Of a stretch of DNA of 54,664 nt, positions 36,203 through 43,074 are shown in pieces. The stretch covers positions 1 through 54,664 of the forward strand of contig CAJKWK010000013.1 in the NCBI GenBank assembly GCA_905203555.1. The letters run 5' to 3'. The DNA is from an uncultured Lachnospiraceae bacterium (GTDB lineage: Bacteria > Bacillota > Clostridia > Lachnospirales > Lachnospiraceae). The position numbers and the translations under genes are program-made. Under the pieces are notes generated by a model. The model did not search any database. It had not been told where the DNA came from and saw only the letters and a list, made by a program, of their open reading frames with translations. Position 1 is the first letter of the stretch; the number at the start of each line of letters is the position of its first letter.

Positions 36203-37273
36203 ATGTTTGACAGATTAGAGGATTTGGTCATTCGATATGAAGAGGTCATGGGAGAACTTCAGGAGCCGGATGTGGCAAATGATGCAGCGCGTTTTCGGGG
36301 ATTGATGAAAGAACAGAGTGATCTTGCTCCGATTGTGGAGGCGTTCAAGGAATATAAACAGTGTAAACAGAATATAGAAGACAGTTTATTAATGCTGGAA
36401 GAAGAGTCAGATGAAGAGATGCGTGAACTTGCAAAAGAGGAATTGAATGATTCTAAGGCTCGGGTGGAAGAGCTGGAACATGAATTGAAAATCCTTCTTT
36501 TGCCAAAGGATCCAAACGATGAAAAGAACGTTATTGTGGAAATACGTGCCGGAGCAGGCGGGGATGAGGCGGCTTTGTTTGCTGCTGAGATCTATCGTAT
36601 GTATCAGCACTATGCAGAAAGCCGTCGTTGGAAAACAGAAATGATTTCTTTGAATGAAAATGGAATTGGCGGGTTCAAAGAATGTGTATTTATGATTACC
36701 GGTCAGGGTGCATTTTCCAGATTAAAATATGAAAGTGGCGTGCATCGTGTGCAGCGTGTGCCGGAGACGGAAAGCGGCGGAAGAATCCATACGTCTACAA
36801 TTACAGTTGCAATTATGCCGGAGGCAGAAGAAGTAGATGTGGATCTGGATATGAATGATTGTAAGTTCGATGTATTCCGCGCATCCGGTAATGGAGGACA
36901 GTGTGTCAATACAACAGACTCTGCGGTACGTTTGACTCATATTCCGACAGGTATTGTGATTTCCTGTCAGGATGAAAAATCACAGTTAAAGAACAAGGAT
37001 AAAGCCTTGAAGGTACTGCGTGCGAGATTGTATGAACTGGAACTGGCAAAACAGCATGATGCTGAGGCAGAGGCGAGAAAGAGTCAGGTAGGAACAGGAG
37101 ACCGTTCTGAGAAGATTCGTACTTATAATTTCCCGCAGGGACGCGTGACGGATCACAGAATCAAACTTACGCTTCATAAACTGGATACGATTTTGAACGG
37201 AGATTTGGATGAAGTGATTGACAGCCTGATTGCAGCAGACCAGACAGCTAAACTTGCAAAGATGAACGAATAA
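36203..37273 (+). CDS. prfA: Peptide chain release factor 1
   Basis: A 356-residue RF1 that ends translation at UAA and UAG. The stop-codon recognition tripeptide PxT reads PET within HRVQRVPETESGGR. The catalytic GGQ is in SGNGGQCVNTTDSAVR, and the family segment RAGAGGDEAALFAAEIYRM is intact. The length is normal. It is the last gene of the rho-to-prfA block and is followed by a clear terminator. Confidence 0.97.
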   Translation: MFDRLEDLVIRYEEVMGELQEPDVANDAARFRGLMKEQSDLAPIVEAFKEYKQCKQNIEDSLLMLEEESDEEMRELAKEELNDSKARVEELEHELKILLLPKDPNDEKNVIVEIRAGAGGDEAALFAAEIYRMYQHYAESRRWKTEMISLNENGIGGFKECVFMITGQGAFSRLKYESGVHRVQRVPETESGGRIHTSTITVAIMPEAEEVDVDLDMNDCKFDVFRASGNGGQCVNTTDSAVRLTHIPTGIVISCQDEKSQLKNKDKALKVLRARLYELELAKQHDAEAEARKSQVGTGDRSEKIRTYNFPQGRVTDHRIKLTLHKLDTILNGDLDEVIDSLIAADQTAKLAKMNE

Positions 37274-37282
37274 AATTATGTG

Positions 37283-37328
37283 AAAAGAAATCAGTTAATA
37301 GAGAAATCTGTAGCTGATTTCTTTTTTT
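37283..37328 (+). terminator. Intrinsic terminator after prfA
   Basis: AAAAGAAATCAG (37283-37294) pairs with CTGATTTCTTTT (37314-37325), continuing into a T run. Confidence 0.8.
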
Positions 37329-37417
37329 GCATTTCAAAGATACACTAATAGAAGAGATAGAAAAAAGATTTATTGGAAAATTTTAAGTTGCAGTGCAGTT
37401 AATGATACAGTAAATGT

Positions 37418-37469
37418 CAAGAGATTATAAAAGAGGTACATGGGTGTGTACCTCTTTTATAATCTCTTG
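37418..37469. terminator. 23-base perfect hairpin overlapping end of XRE gene
   Basis: A perfect 23-base stem (37418-37440 with 37447-37469) and a 6-base loop. The stop codon and last codons of the minus-strand XRE gene lie inside the right arm. It probably ends that transcript. The remainder of 37329-37417 shows nothing else. Confidence 0.6.
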
Positions 37470-37762
37470 AAAAATTGGATTAGTGCATTTTGTTGATCGG
37501 GAGTTAAACGATTGGATTCAATAACAAGACTTTTTTGGAGTTCTGTGAGTGTAAATGTATCTGTTTCATCAGCAAAAAATTGTGAAAGAGTGATCCCAAA
37601 TGCGACACAGATTTTTTCAAGAGACGGAATAGAAGGGAGCATATTTTTTCGATACCAGGAAGATATCGTAGATTGAGTTAGTCCTGATTTTTCAGCTAAC
37701 TGATATTCTGTCCATCCTTTTGTAGTTCTGAAAGAAGTGATGCGTTCTAGAACGTCAATCAT
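37457..37762 (-). CDS. Small XRE-family regulator
   Basis: A 101-residue protein with a Cro/CI helix-turn-helix (residues about 8-62; TEYQLAEKSGLTQSTISSWYRK, then PSLEKICVAFGITLSQFFAD) and a short helical tail containing LTPDQQNALIQFF. It is of the type that represses its own and a divergent gene. It faces a lipoprotein gene across a region with nested inverted repeats. GGTGG precedes the start codon. Target and signal are unknown. Confidence 0.88.
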   Translation of the reverse strand: MIDVLERITSFRTTKGWTEYQLAEKSGLTQSTISSWYRKNMLPSIPSLEKICVAFGITLSQFFADETDTFTLTELQKSLVIESNRLTPDQQNALIQFFKRL

Positions 37763-37790
37763 ATTTGTTACACCACCTTAGATTGTAATA

Positions 37791-37855
37791 TATCGTTAAT
37801 ATTATTCGATATTGCGTTGCAAAATAATATTAAATATCGTACAATATTAACGATA
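37791..37855. promoter_or_regulatory. Nested inverted-repeat operator with lipoprotein promoter
   Basis: TATCGTTAATATT (37791-37803) and AATATTAACGATA (37843-37855) are perfect 13-base inverted repeats. Inside them CGATATT (37807-37813) and AATATCG (37833-37839) form a second dyad. A plus-strand promoter TTGCAA (37817-37822), 17 bases, TACAAT (37840-37845) lies within the array. The XRE protein encoded next to it is the likely ligand. Confidence 0.6.
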
Positions 37856-37883
37856 ATACGAAACAAAGAGGAGATGTTGCAAA

Positions 37884-37940
37884 GTGAATAATTTGAAAGC
37901 TATAAGTAAATTTTCAATGGATATTCAAACTGCAAAATAA
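37884..37940 (+). CDS. Possible leader peptide (18 codons)
   Basis: A GTG-initiated frame (NNLKAISKFSMDIQTAK after the start) with AGAGGAG upstream, between the promoter and the lipoprotein gene. It may be a translated leader or a chance frame. No homology is recognised. Confidence 0.2.
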   Translation: MNNLKAISKFSMDIQTAK

Positions 37941-37958
37941 AGAAAAGAGGGACAGGTT

Positions 37959-38984
37959 ATGAAGAGATTTTTTAGTGTAGTGTTAGCGTTTGCCATGTGT
38001 ATGATTCTCCTTGCGGGATGCGGTGGCAGTGAGGCTGCAGATGGGAACAAAGCTGAGAAAAGTGGCGGGGACAGTGCAAAACCTCAGTCGGCAAAGGTGG
38101 AATACAATATGGAAGAGACTGCTGTTGAGGACAATGAGTTCTATACGTTTATAGTCAAGAGCGTAGAGGAATATAAGAAGGACGAAAACGAAGGGATTCG
38201 TATGAATGTTTCCATTACAAACAAAACGGCTGAACTTTTGGGCGTTGATTTTTCAGGTGTATATATCAATGGTTTTGACGATTACATGGAGTGGGATGAA
38301 GAAAACGAACATGCTTTTATTAACCCAAATACGAATTATGTTACCGGACTTGGTGTTCCTGCGGGAGAGACGGTCGATGCCTTCTGTTATGCATTATGCT
38401 ATGGGGAGGATTTAGATATCTGGGGGAATGGAGTTGACGAGATTTCATTTCTCCCTGCTGTCAATTTTGTAGATGAAGATGGAAAGCTTTTAGCGGTCGA
38501 TCTTCCGGAATACGAAACTATGCCACGATATGGTACTCTTTACAGCATTTATCCTACCGGAAAAGACGCTGGAAGTGTAAAGTATCCGGAACCGAAATCG
38601 CTACAAGGCGAGCAGTTAGTCGAAGATAACGAATACATTAAGCTTATCTTCCGGGAGAACACGCTGAATGAAGAATATGGCGATTCTAGTATTGAGTACT
38701 ATTTGGAAAATAAGATGGAAAAGGATATCAGCGTTTCGCTTGTCAATCTGAAGGTGAATGGAACGGAAATTAATCCGGGCAGAGAACAGAAAGGATTAGC
38801 TGAAGTTCCGGCAGGAAAACGAGTTATAAATACTTTTTCTTTCACTAAATATGATGAAGGCTACAAGGCAGGAGAAAAGATTGAAGAGATTACTTTTACT
38901 TTGGAAGTGAAGGATATGACTGTAAATGGATCAGGGGAGCGGCCGACTGTATATACCGCAGACTGTACTGTGATATATGAGTAA
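37959..38984 (+). CDS. Surface lipoprotein with two related domains
   Basis: A 341-residue lipoprotein. The signal peptide ends in the lipobox LLAGC with Cys21 as lipidation site, followed by a low-complexity linker. Two domains seem related: each starts with a VEDNE(F/Y) segment (residues about 53 and 222) and ends with VPAG(E/K), suggesting tandem beta-sandwich domains like those of DUF4352/DUF5067 proteins. Cysteine is otherwise rare. Function unknown. It has its own promoter under a probable XRE operator, and an IS30 element sits 23 bases beyond its stop codon. Confidence 0.8.
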   Translation: MKRFFSVVLAFAMCMILLAGCGGSEAADGNKAEKSGGDSAKPQSAKVEYNMEETAVEDNEFYTFIVKSVEEYKKDENEGIRMNVSITNKTAELLGVDFSGVYINGFDDYMEWDEENEHAFINPNTNYVTGLGVPAGETVDAFCYALCYGEDLDIWGNGVDEISFLPAVNFVDEDGKLLAVDLPEYETMPRYGTLYSIYPTGKDAGSVKYPEPKSLQGEQLVEDNEYIKLIFRENTLNEEYGDSSIEYYLENKMEKDISVSLVNLKVNGTEINPGREQKGLAEVPAGKRVINTFSFTKYDEGYKAGEKIEEITFTLEVKDMTVNGSGERPTVYTADCTVIYE

Positions 38985-38992
38985 AGTAATAA

Positions 38993-39007
38993 ATAACAAA
39001 TTTTTCA
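38993..39007. repeat. Target-site duplication, left copy
   Basis: ATAACAAATTTTTCA, identical to 40702-40716 on the other side of the insertion sequence, so it is a 15-base duplication made on insertion. Confidence 0.8.
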
Positions 39008-40701
39008 GTGAAGTGAAAAGTTTATTTCCACTTTGAAAAAAAGAAAAATGAAAGTGGCGATTACTCTTACAAAAAGGATAATTGCTACTTTTTCTGTTTT
39101 ATAAAGTGGAATTTAATGTTACAATAAAAATACAAAACAACAGAATGACTGCTAAAGCTATATTTTTTTGCATCACAAAAAAGCAGAGTTTAGTCGAGTT
39201 TTTTTAAGGTGTAGGACTAAATTCCACTTGCAAAGGGGATGATGTTCAATTGGTTAGACAGTCGCCTGTTGTTTTCTTTTGTATGTTTATTTTTTCAACA
39301 GGTACGGTTTTAAAATCACATGATCCTTATTAATCTGTTGAATGCCGAAAGCGCATAGCTTTTCGTAAAGATCATGGTACATAAAATTGGTGAGCTCCAG
39401 TGGGCTTTTACCTCCCAGCAATTCGACAGGAGCAGAATTCGCATGACTGATAGCAAGGTTCAAGTCATCTTGTCCGTTTAATCCTAAAGCTCTTAGGTCT
39501 GTTCCTTTTGGAAGAATATAACGCAGTTCAACATGGTTGTTTTCCAAAGTTCCCTTTTGTCCGGATTGCATGGGATCACAATAGTATACTCGTGTTCGTC
39601 TTGTACCGTCAGAACTGTACTCCATCGCTTCGGCTGCTGAGAATTCACTGCCCCGGTCGGTCAGCAGGATATGGACATATTTGCGGAACAGAGTCTGTCC
39701 GAGAATGGATTCCATCAAGTCAACACCGTTCTTCATGGCGATTGCTGTTTTTTCTTTGTGGTAAATGGCAAACAGAAGACCGGCTTTTACAAACTTAAAG
39801 GTTTGTAAAAAAGGACCCTTCGATTCATTGTTGTAAACGGTATCCATCTGTACAACAAAAACATCGGGATTGTCAGAAAGATATGTTTTGTAATCCCGAT
39901 AAGTTCTGCCTTTTAGATACTTGTTGTCTTTTCTTTTTTTATAAATCTGAACTTTCTTTTTTGAGATTTTTCTACTGACTTGTCGTCTGAGATCCAAGGA
40001 AGTAATTCCGGCAAGTTCACGGAATACACCTGATTCAATGTAATTATAGAGTGTTTTCTCGGAAATATTTAGTTCGGGATGATTAGCAAGTATCTGGTAA
40101 GGAGAATGTCCCTGCTTAAGAAGAGGAGCGATAACAGCAGCCATAGATTTCGCTTCCTGAACAGTGAGATTTACCCCCTGTCGGGAATCAATAAGGGTTG
40201 TACGATAATCCATTTGTGCGTCTTCTGGGCAGTATTGGTATTTATTGAATCTGCAATGAGACCAATTAGAGCATCCATTGCAGGCGCCCGGTGAACGGTC
40301 ACGTCTGGAACAACGGAAAGGACTGTATTCCGGGCAATCAAGAGTACAGTTACGACCAAAGGCACATTTGCGGTAATTGTTACATTCTAAAGGCATTTTG
40401 CATTTATGGGTAAGGACACGATGCAGTTTGATTTCTTTTCCAACCGTGGATTTGTCTTTACCGATTGTTTGAGCAATGGCAGTTTTTGTGTAATTGTTAA
40501 TGATACCAGTAAGAATGATTCTTCGCTCTTCTAAAGTTAAATGGGAAAAAGCATTTGTAGTTTTCATATGACACCAGCCTTTCCAGCGACTGTCACAAAG
40601 AATAGTGTAAGACTAAATGCCACATTTGTGGAAGTGGAAATAAGTGAAAGATTAAAATCTACTTTGTCCTATTCAAAGTGGAAATAAACTTTTCACTTCA
40701 C
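39008..40701 (-). mobile_element. Complete IS30-family insertion sequence, 1694 bp
   Basis: Bounded by perfect 30-base terminal inverted repeats (39008-39037 and 40672-40701, outer ends GTGAAGTGAAAAG) and a 15-base direct duplication of the target. It carries one transposase gene on the minus strand. Two 19-base segments that match at 17 positions in direct orientation (39209-39227 and 40605-40623) lie inside the ends. The intact ends, duplication and gene suggest recent, possibly active, insertion. It lies 37 bases from the Rex-type operator of the malate dehydrogenase operon. Confidence 0.9.
39287..40567 (-). CDS. IS30-family transposase
   Basis: A 426-residue DDE transposase. The N terminus has the IS30 helix-turn-helix (HLTLEERRIILTGI, KTAIAQTIGKDKSTVGKEI). 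A cysteine-rich segment (about residues 57-100) could bind zinc. The catalytic Asp residues are in VVQMDTVY and LLTDRGSEFS, and the Glu is in GTLENNHVELR, followed by the family motif YILPKGTDL. No frameshift or internal stop is present, so it should be functional. Confidence 0.93.
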   Translation of the reverse strand: MKTTNAFSHLTLEERRIILTGIINNYTKTAIAQTIGKDKSTVGKEIKLHRVLTHKCKMPLECNNYRKCAFGRNCTLDCPEYSPFRCSRRDRSPGACNGCSNWSHCRFNKYQYCPEDAQMDYRTTLIDSRQGVNLTVQEAKSMAAVIAPLLKQGHSPYQILANHPELNISEKTLYNYIESGVFRELAGITSLDLRRQVSRKISKKKVQIYKKRKDNKYLKGRTYRDYKTYLSDNPDVFVVQMDTVYNNESKGPFLQTFKFVKAGLLFAIYHKEKTAIAMKNGVDLMESILGQTLFRKYVHILLTDRGSEFSAAEAMEYSSDGTRRTRVYYCDPMQSGQKGTLENNHVELRYILPKGTDLRALGLNGQDDLNLAISHANSAPVELLGGKSPLELTNFMYHDLYEKLCAFGIQQINKDHVILKPYLLKK

Positions 40702-40716
40702 ATAACAAATTTTTCA
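40702..40716. repeat. Target-site duplication, right copy
   Basis: ATAACAAATTTTTCA, matching 38993-39007. Read without the element, the target lies in one arm of a hairpin (TTTTTCAT at 40710-40717 with ATGAAAAA at 40727-40734). Confidence 0.8.
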
Positions 40717-40738
40717 TAGTGATTTGATGAAAAACATC

Positions 40739-40767
40739 TTGTTAATTAATTGACAATATGATATAGT
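40739..40767 (+). promoter_or_regulatory. Rex operator overlapping promoter of malate dehydrogenase operon
   Basis: TTGTTAATTAATTGACAA (40739-40756) matches the Rex consensus TTGTTAA-N4-TTAACAA at all but one of the defined positions. Its first six bases are also a -35 box (TTGTTA) placed 17 bases from TATAGT (40762-40767). Rex releases DNA when NADH rises. This would switch on an NADH-consuming pathway, which fits the genes that follow. Confidence 0.7.
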
Positions 40768-40777
40768 AAATGATAAG

Positions 40778-40825
40778 TGGAATCTTAATTGTAATTAAAA
40801 AATGATTAATAAGATTCCATTTTTT
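40778..40825 (+). terminator. Terminator-like hairpin in leader of mdh
   Basis: TGGAATCTTA (40778-40787) pairs with TAAGATTCCA (40810-40819), followed by TTTTTT. It begins a few bases after the expected transcription start at about 40774, so it may be an attenuator, a 5' stabiliser, or a terminator for transcripts from the IS side. Confidence 0.5.
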
Positions 40826-40872
40826 ACAGACCGGGTTGTTAAATAAATAACAATGAAAAAAGGAGAAAAAAC

Positions 40873-41820
40873 ATGAGCAGTAAGATCACAATTATTGGAG
40901 CAGGAAGTGTAGGAGCAACAATTGCGTATACGCTGTCAGGAATGGATATCGCATCAGAACTGGTGCTGATCGATATCAACAAACAGAAGGTGGAAGGTGA
41001 AGTAATGGATATTGAACAGGGTACCTGTTTCAGAGATCCGGTTTCCATCGAAGCGGGAGATTATGAGGATGCAAAAGATTCTGATATCGTTATTATCACA
41101 TCTGGTATTGCACGTAAGCCGGGTCAGACAAGAATTGAGCTGACACAGACGAACGTGAATATCTTAAAAGAAATCACACCACTTATTACAAAAGCAGCGC
41201 CGGATGCACGTTACATTATCGTAAGTAACCCGGTGGATGTTATGACCTATGTATTTACAAAGATTTCCGGATTGCCGGAGAATCAGGTAATTGGTTCCGG
41301 TACAATTCTGGATTCCGCACGTCTGCGTTGTGGTTTGTCTGATCATTTTGAAGTGGCACAGAGAAATATTCACGCATATGTATTTGGTGAGCATGGAGAC
41401 ACATCCTTTATTCCATGGTCAGCAGCAAGAATTGCAGGTGTGAATGTTGATGATTACGCAGAGATGTCCGCATCTTTTGGAAAAGAATTTGAGGAACTGG
41501 ACAAAGAGGCTATGCTTACTTATGTTCAGAAATCCGGTGGTCAGATCATTGCAAATAAGGGAGCTACATTCTATGCTGTATCCAGAGGCGTATGTAAGCT
41601 TTGCGGATTGCTGTTATCAGCTACAGAATCTGTAACAACAGTATCTTCTATGATGCATGGAGAATATGGAGTAGAGGACGTATGTTTAAGTACTCTGACT
41701 TTGGTTGGTCCGAACGGAGTCAAAGGAAAGGTTCCGATGAAACTGACAGAAGAAGAGATTGCGCTGCTTCATAAGAGCGCAAATGCATTAAAAGATGTAA
41801 TTGCACAGATTGAGTTATAA
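40873..41820 (+). CDS. mdh: Malate dehydrogenase (LDH-like fold), likely annotated elsewhere as L-lactate dehydrogenase
   Basis: A 315-residue member of the LDH/MDH superfamily with the NAD motif GAGSVGATIAY, catalytic His in GEHGDTSFIPW and the Asp/Arg pair in LDSARLR. The specificity position before the loop KPG, glutamine in lactate dehydrogenases, is arginine here (R81 in IARKPGQTR). Arg at this position (102 in LDH numbering) selects oxaloacetate/malate, so malate dehydrogenase is the better call. Context agrees: fumarase and fumarate reductase genes follow. It oxidises NADH while reducing oxaloacetate. A Rex-type operator controls its promoter. Confidence 0.82.
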   Translation: MSSKITIIGAGSVGATIAYTLSGMDIASELVLIDINKQKVEGEVMDIEQGTCFRDPVSIEAGDYEDAKDSDIVIITSGIARKPGQTRIELTQTNVNILKEITPLITKAAPDARYIIVSNPVDVMTYVFTKISGLPENQVIGSGTILDSARLRCGLSDHFEVAQRNIHAYVFGEHGDTSFIPWSAARIAGVNVDDYAEMSASFGKEFEELDKEAMLTYVQKSGGQIIANKGATFYAVSRGVCKLCGLLLSATESVTTVSSMMHGEYGVEDVCLSTLTLVGPNGVKGKVPMKLTEEEIALLHKSANALKDVIAQIEL

Positions 41821-41835
41821 ATCAAATAAAAAATA

Positions 41836-41844
41836 TGATATAAT
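41836..41844 (+). promoter_or_regulatory. Possible internal promoter before hdrB
   Basis: An extended -10 box, TGA followed by TATAAT (41836-41844), lies 47 bases before hdrB. No -35 box is at the usual distance. It could give separate expression of the hdr genes. Confidence 0.4.
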
Positions 41845-41891
41845 CTGCATGTAATATTGAAATAATTTAGAAAGAAAGGACTACGAGAACT

Positions 41892-42680
41892 ATGAAGTAC
41901 AGTTATTATCCGGGATGCACTTTGAGAACAAAGGCAGTGGAACTGGATGTTTACGCCAGAGCTTCAGCCAGAGCACTGGGAATCGAACTGGAAGAAATCG
42001 AAGACTGGCAGTGCTGCGGTGGTGTATATCCGTTGGGAACTGATGAAATTGCTACAAAGCTGTCTTCAGTACGTGCACTCAATGCTGCAAAAGAAAAAGG
42101 TCAGGATCTCGTGACAATGTGTTCTGCCTGTCATCATGTGATTAAAAGAGTCAATGATGATATGCGGAATGTGGAGGACATCCGTACCAGAGCTAATAAT
42201 TATATGGGATTGGATGAGCCATATCTGGGTGAGACAGAAGTGTATCATTTTCTGGAAGTGCTCCGCGATAAAGTAGGATTTGATGAATTAAAGAAAAAGG
42301 TTACAAATCCATTAACAGGAAAGAAGATTGGCGCATATTATGGTTGTCTGCTGCTTCGCCCAAGCAAATTGCTTGCATTTGATAATCCGGAAAATCCAAC
42401 GATCATCGAAGATTTTATTCGTGCAATCGGAGCAGAACCGGTTATTTATCCTTATCGCAATGAATGTTGTGGCGGATATATTTCTTTGAAAGAAAAAGAA
42501 ATGGCAGAGTCCATGTGTGATAAGATTATGGATAGTGCTGCAGGATTTGGTGCAGAAATGCTGATTACAGCCTGCCCACTTTGCATGTACAATTTGAATA
42601 AGAGCAATAAGTTGCCGGTACATTATTTTACAGAGCTTCTTGCAGAGGCGCTGGGAGTGAAAGAGGAGGTGGCGAAGTAA
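41892..42680 (+). CDS. hdrB: Heterodisulfide reductase-like subunit B (two CCG domains)
   Basis: A 262-residue HdrB homologue. Both CCG motifs are intact: C9, C41-C42, C77 and C80; and C152, C192-C193, C228 and C231. In methanogen HdrB these bind two noncubane [4Fe-4S] clusters and form the disulfide-reducing site. A bacterium has no CoM-CoB heterodisulfide, so the acceptor here is another disulfide or, as inferred from the operon, the fumarate reductase subunits. AAAGGA precedes the ATG, and the stop codon overlaps the hdrC start (TAATG). Confidence 0.9.
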   Translation: MKYSYYPGCTLRTKAVELDVYARASARALGIELEEIEDWQCCGGVYPLGTDEIATKLSSVRALNAAKEKGQDLVTMCSACHHVIKRVNDDMRNVEDIRTRANNYMGLDEPYLGETEVYHFLEVLRDKVGFDELKKKVTNPLTGKKIGAYYGCLLLRPSKLLAFDNPENPTIIEDFIRAIGAEPVIYPYRNECCGGYISLKEKEMAESMCDKIMDSAAGFGAEMLITACPLCMYNLNKSNKLPVHYFTELLAEALGVKEEVAK

Positions 42681-43069
42681 TGAGCTCTGAGAAAAAACAG
42701 GCTGAAATGATCAAAGAAATCAGTGGTGTGAACCCGCTTAAATGTATGAAATGCGGAAAGTGCTCAGCTACATGCCCGTCCTATAATGAGATGGATATCA
42801 AACCGCATCAGTTCGTATCCTATGTGGTGAATGAAGATATTGAGAGTCTTGTGAATTCCAAATCACTGTGGAAATGTCTTTCTTGCTTTGCCTGCGTAGA
42901 GAGATGTCCGCGTGATGTAAAACCGGGTAAATTGATCGATGCGGCAAGACAGGTTGTTGTTCGTCAGAAAGAACAGGATTATCTGACGCCGGACGAGATT
43001 CCGGAATTGTTAGATCCGGAATTGCCACAGCAGTTATTAGTCAGCGCATTCAGAAGATATAGGAGGTGA
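42680..43069 (+). CDS. hdrC: Heterodisulfide reductase-like subunit C (two [4Fe-4S])
   Basis: A 129-residue HdrC homologue with two ferredoxin motifs, CMKCGKCSATCPS and CLSCFACVERCPRD, which wire HdrA to HdrB. The length is slightly below the methanogen protein but the cluster region is complete. It overlaps hdrB by 1 base, with GGAGGTGG just before. hdrA follows after 5 bases. The order hdrB-hdrC-hdrA keeps the three subunits together. Confidence 0.9.
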   Translation: MSSEKKQAEMIKEISGVNPLKCMKCGKCSATCPSYNEMDIKPHQFVSYVVNEDIESLVNSKSLWKCLSCFACVERCPRDVKPGKLIDAARQVVVRQKEQDYLTPDEIPELLDPELPQQLLVSAFRRYRR

Positions 43070-43074
43070 GTCGG

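Noticed and set aside
37860..37868. GAAACAAAG near the lipoprotein gene, resembling the DeoR element
   Set aside because: It lacks the flanking TGT...AAAA context and lies downstream of the promoter at the ribosome-site region.
40873..41820. Call as L-lactate dehydrogenase
   Set aside because: Arg at the specificity position and the fumarase/fumarate reductase context favour malate dehydrogenase.
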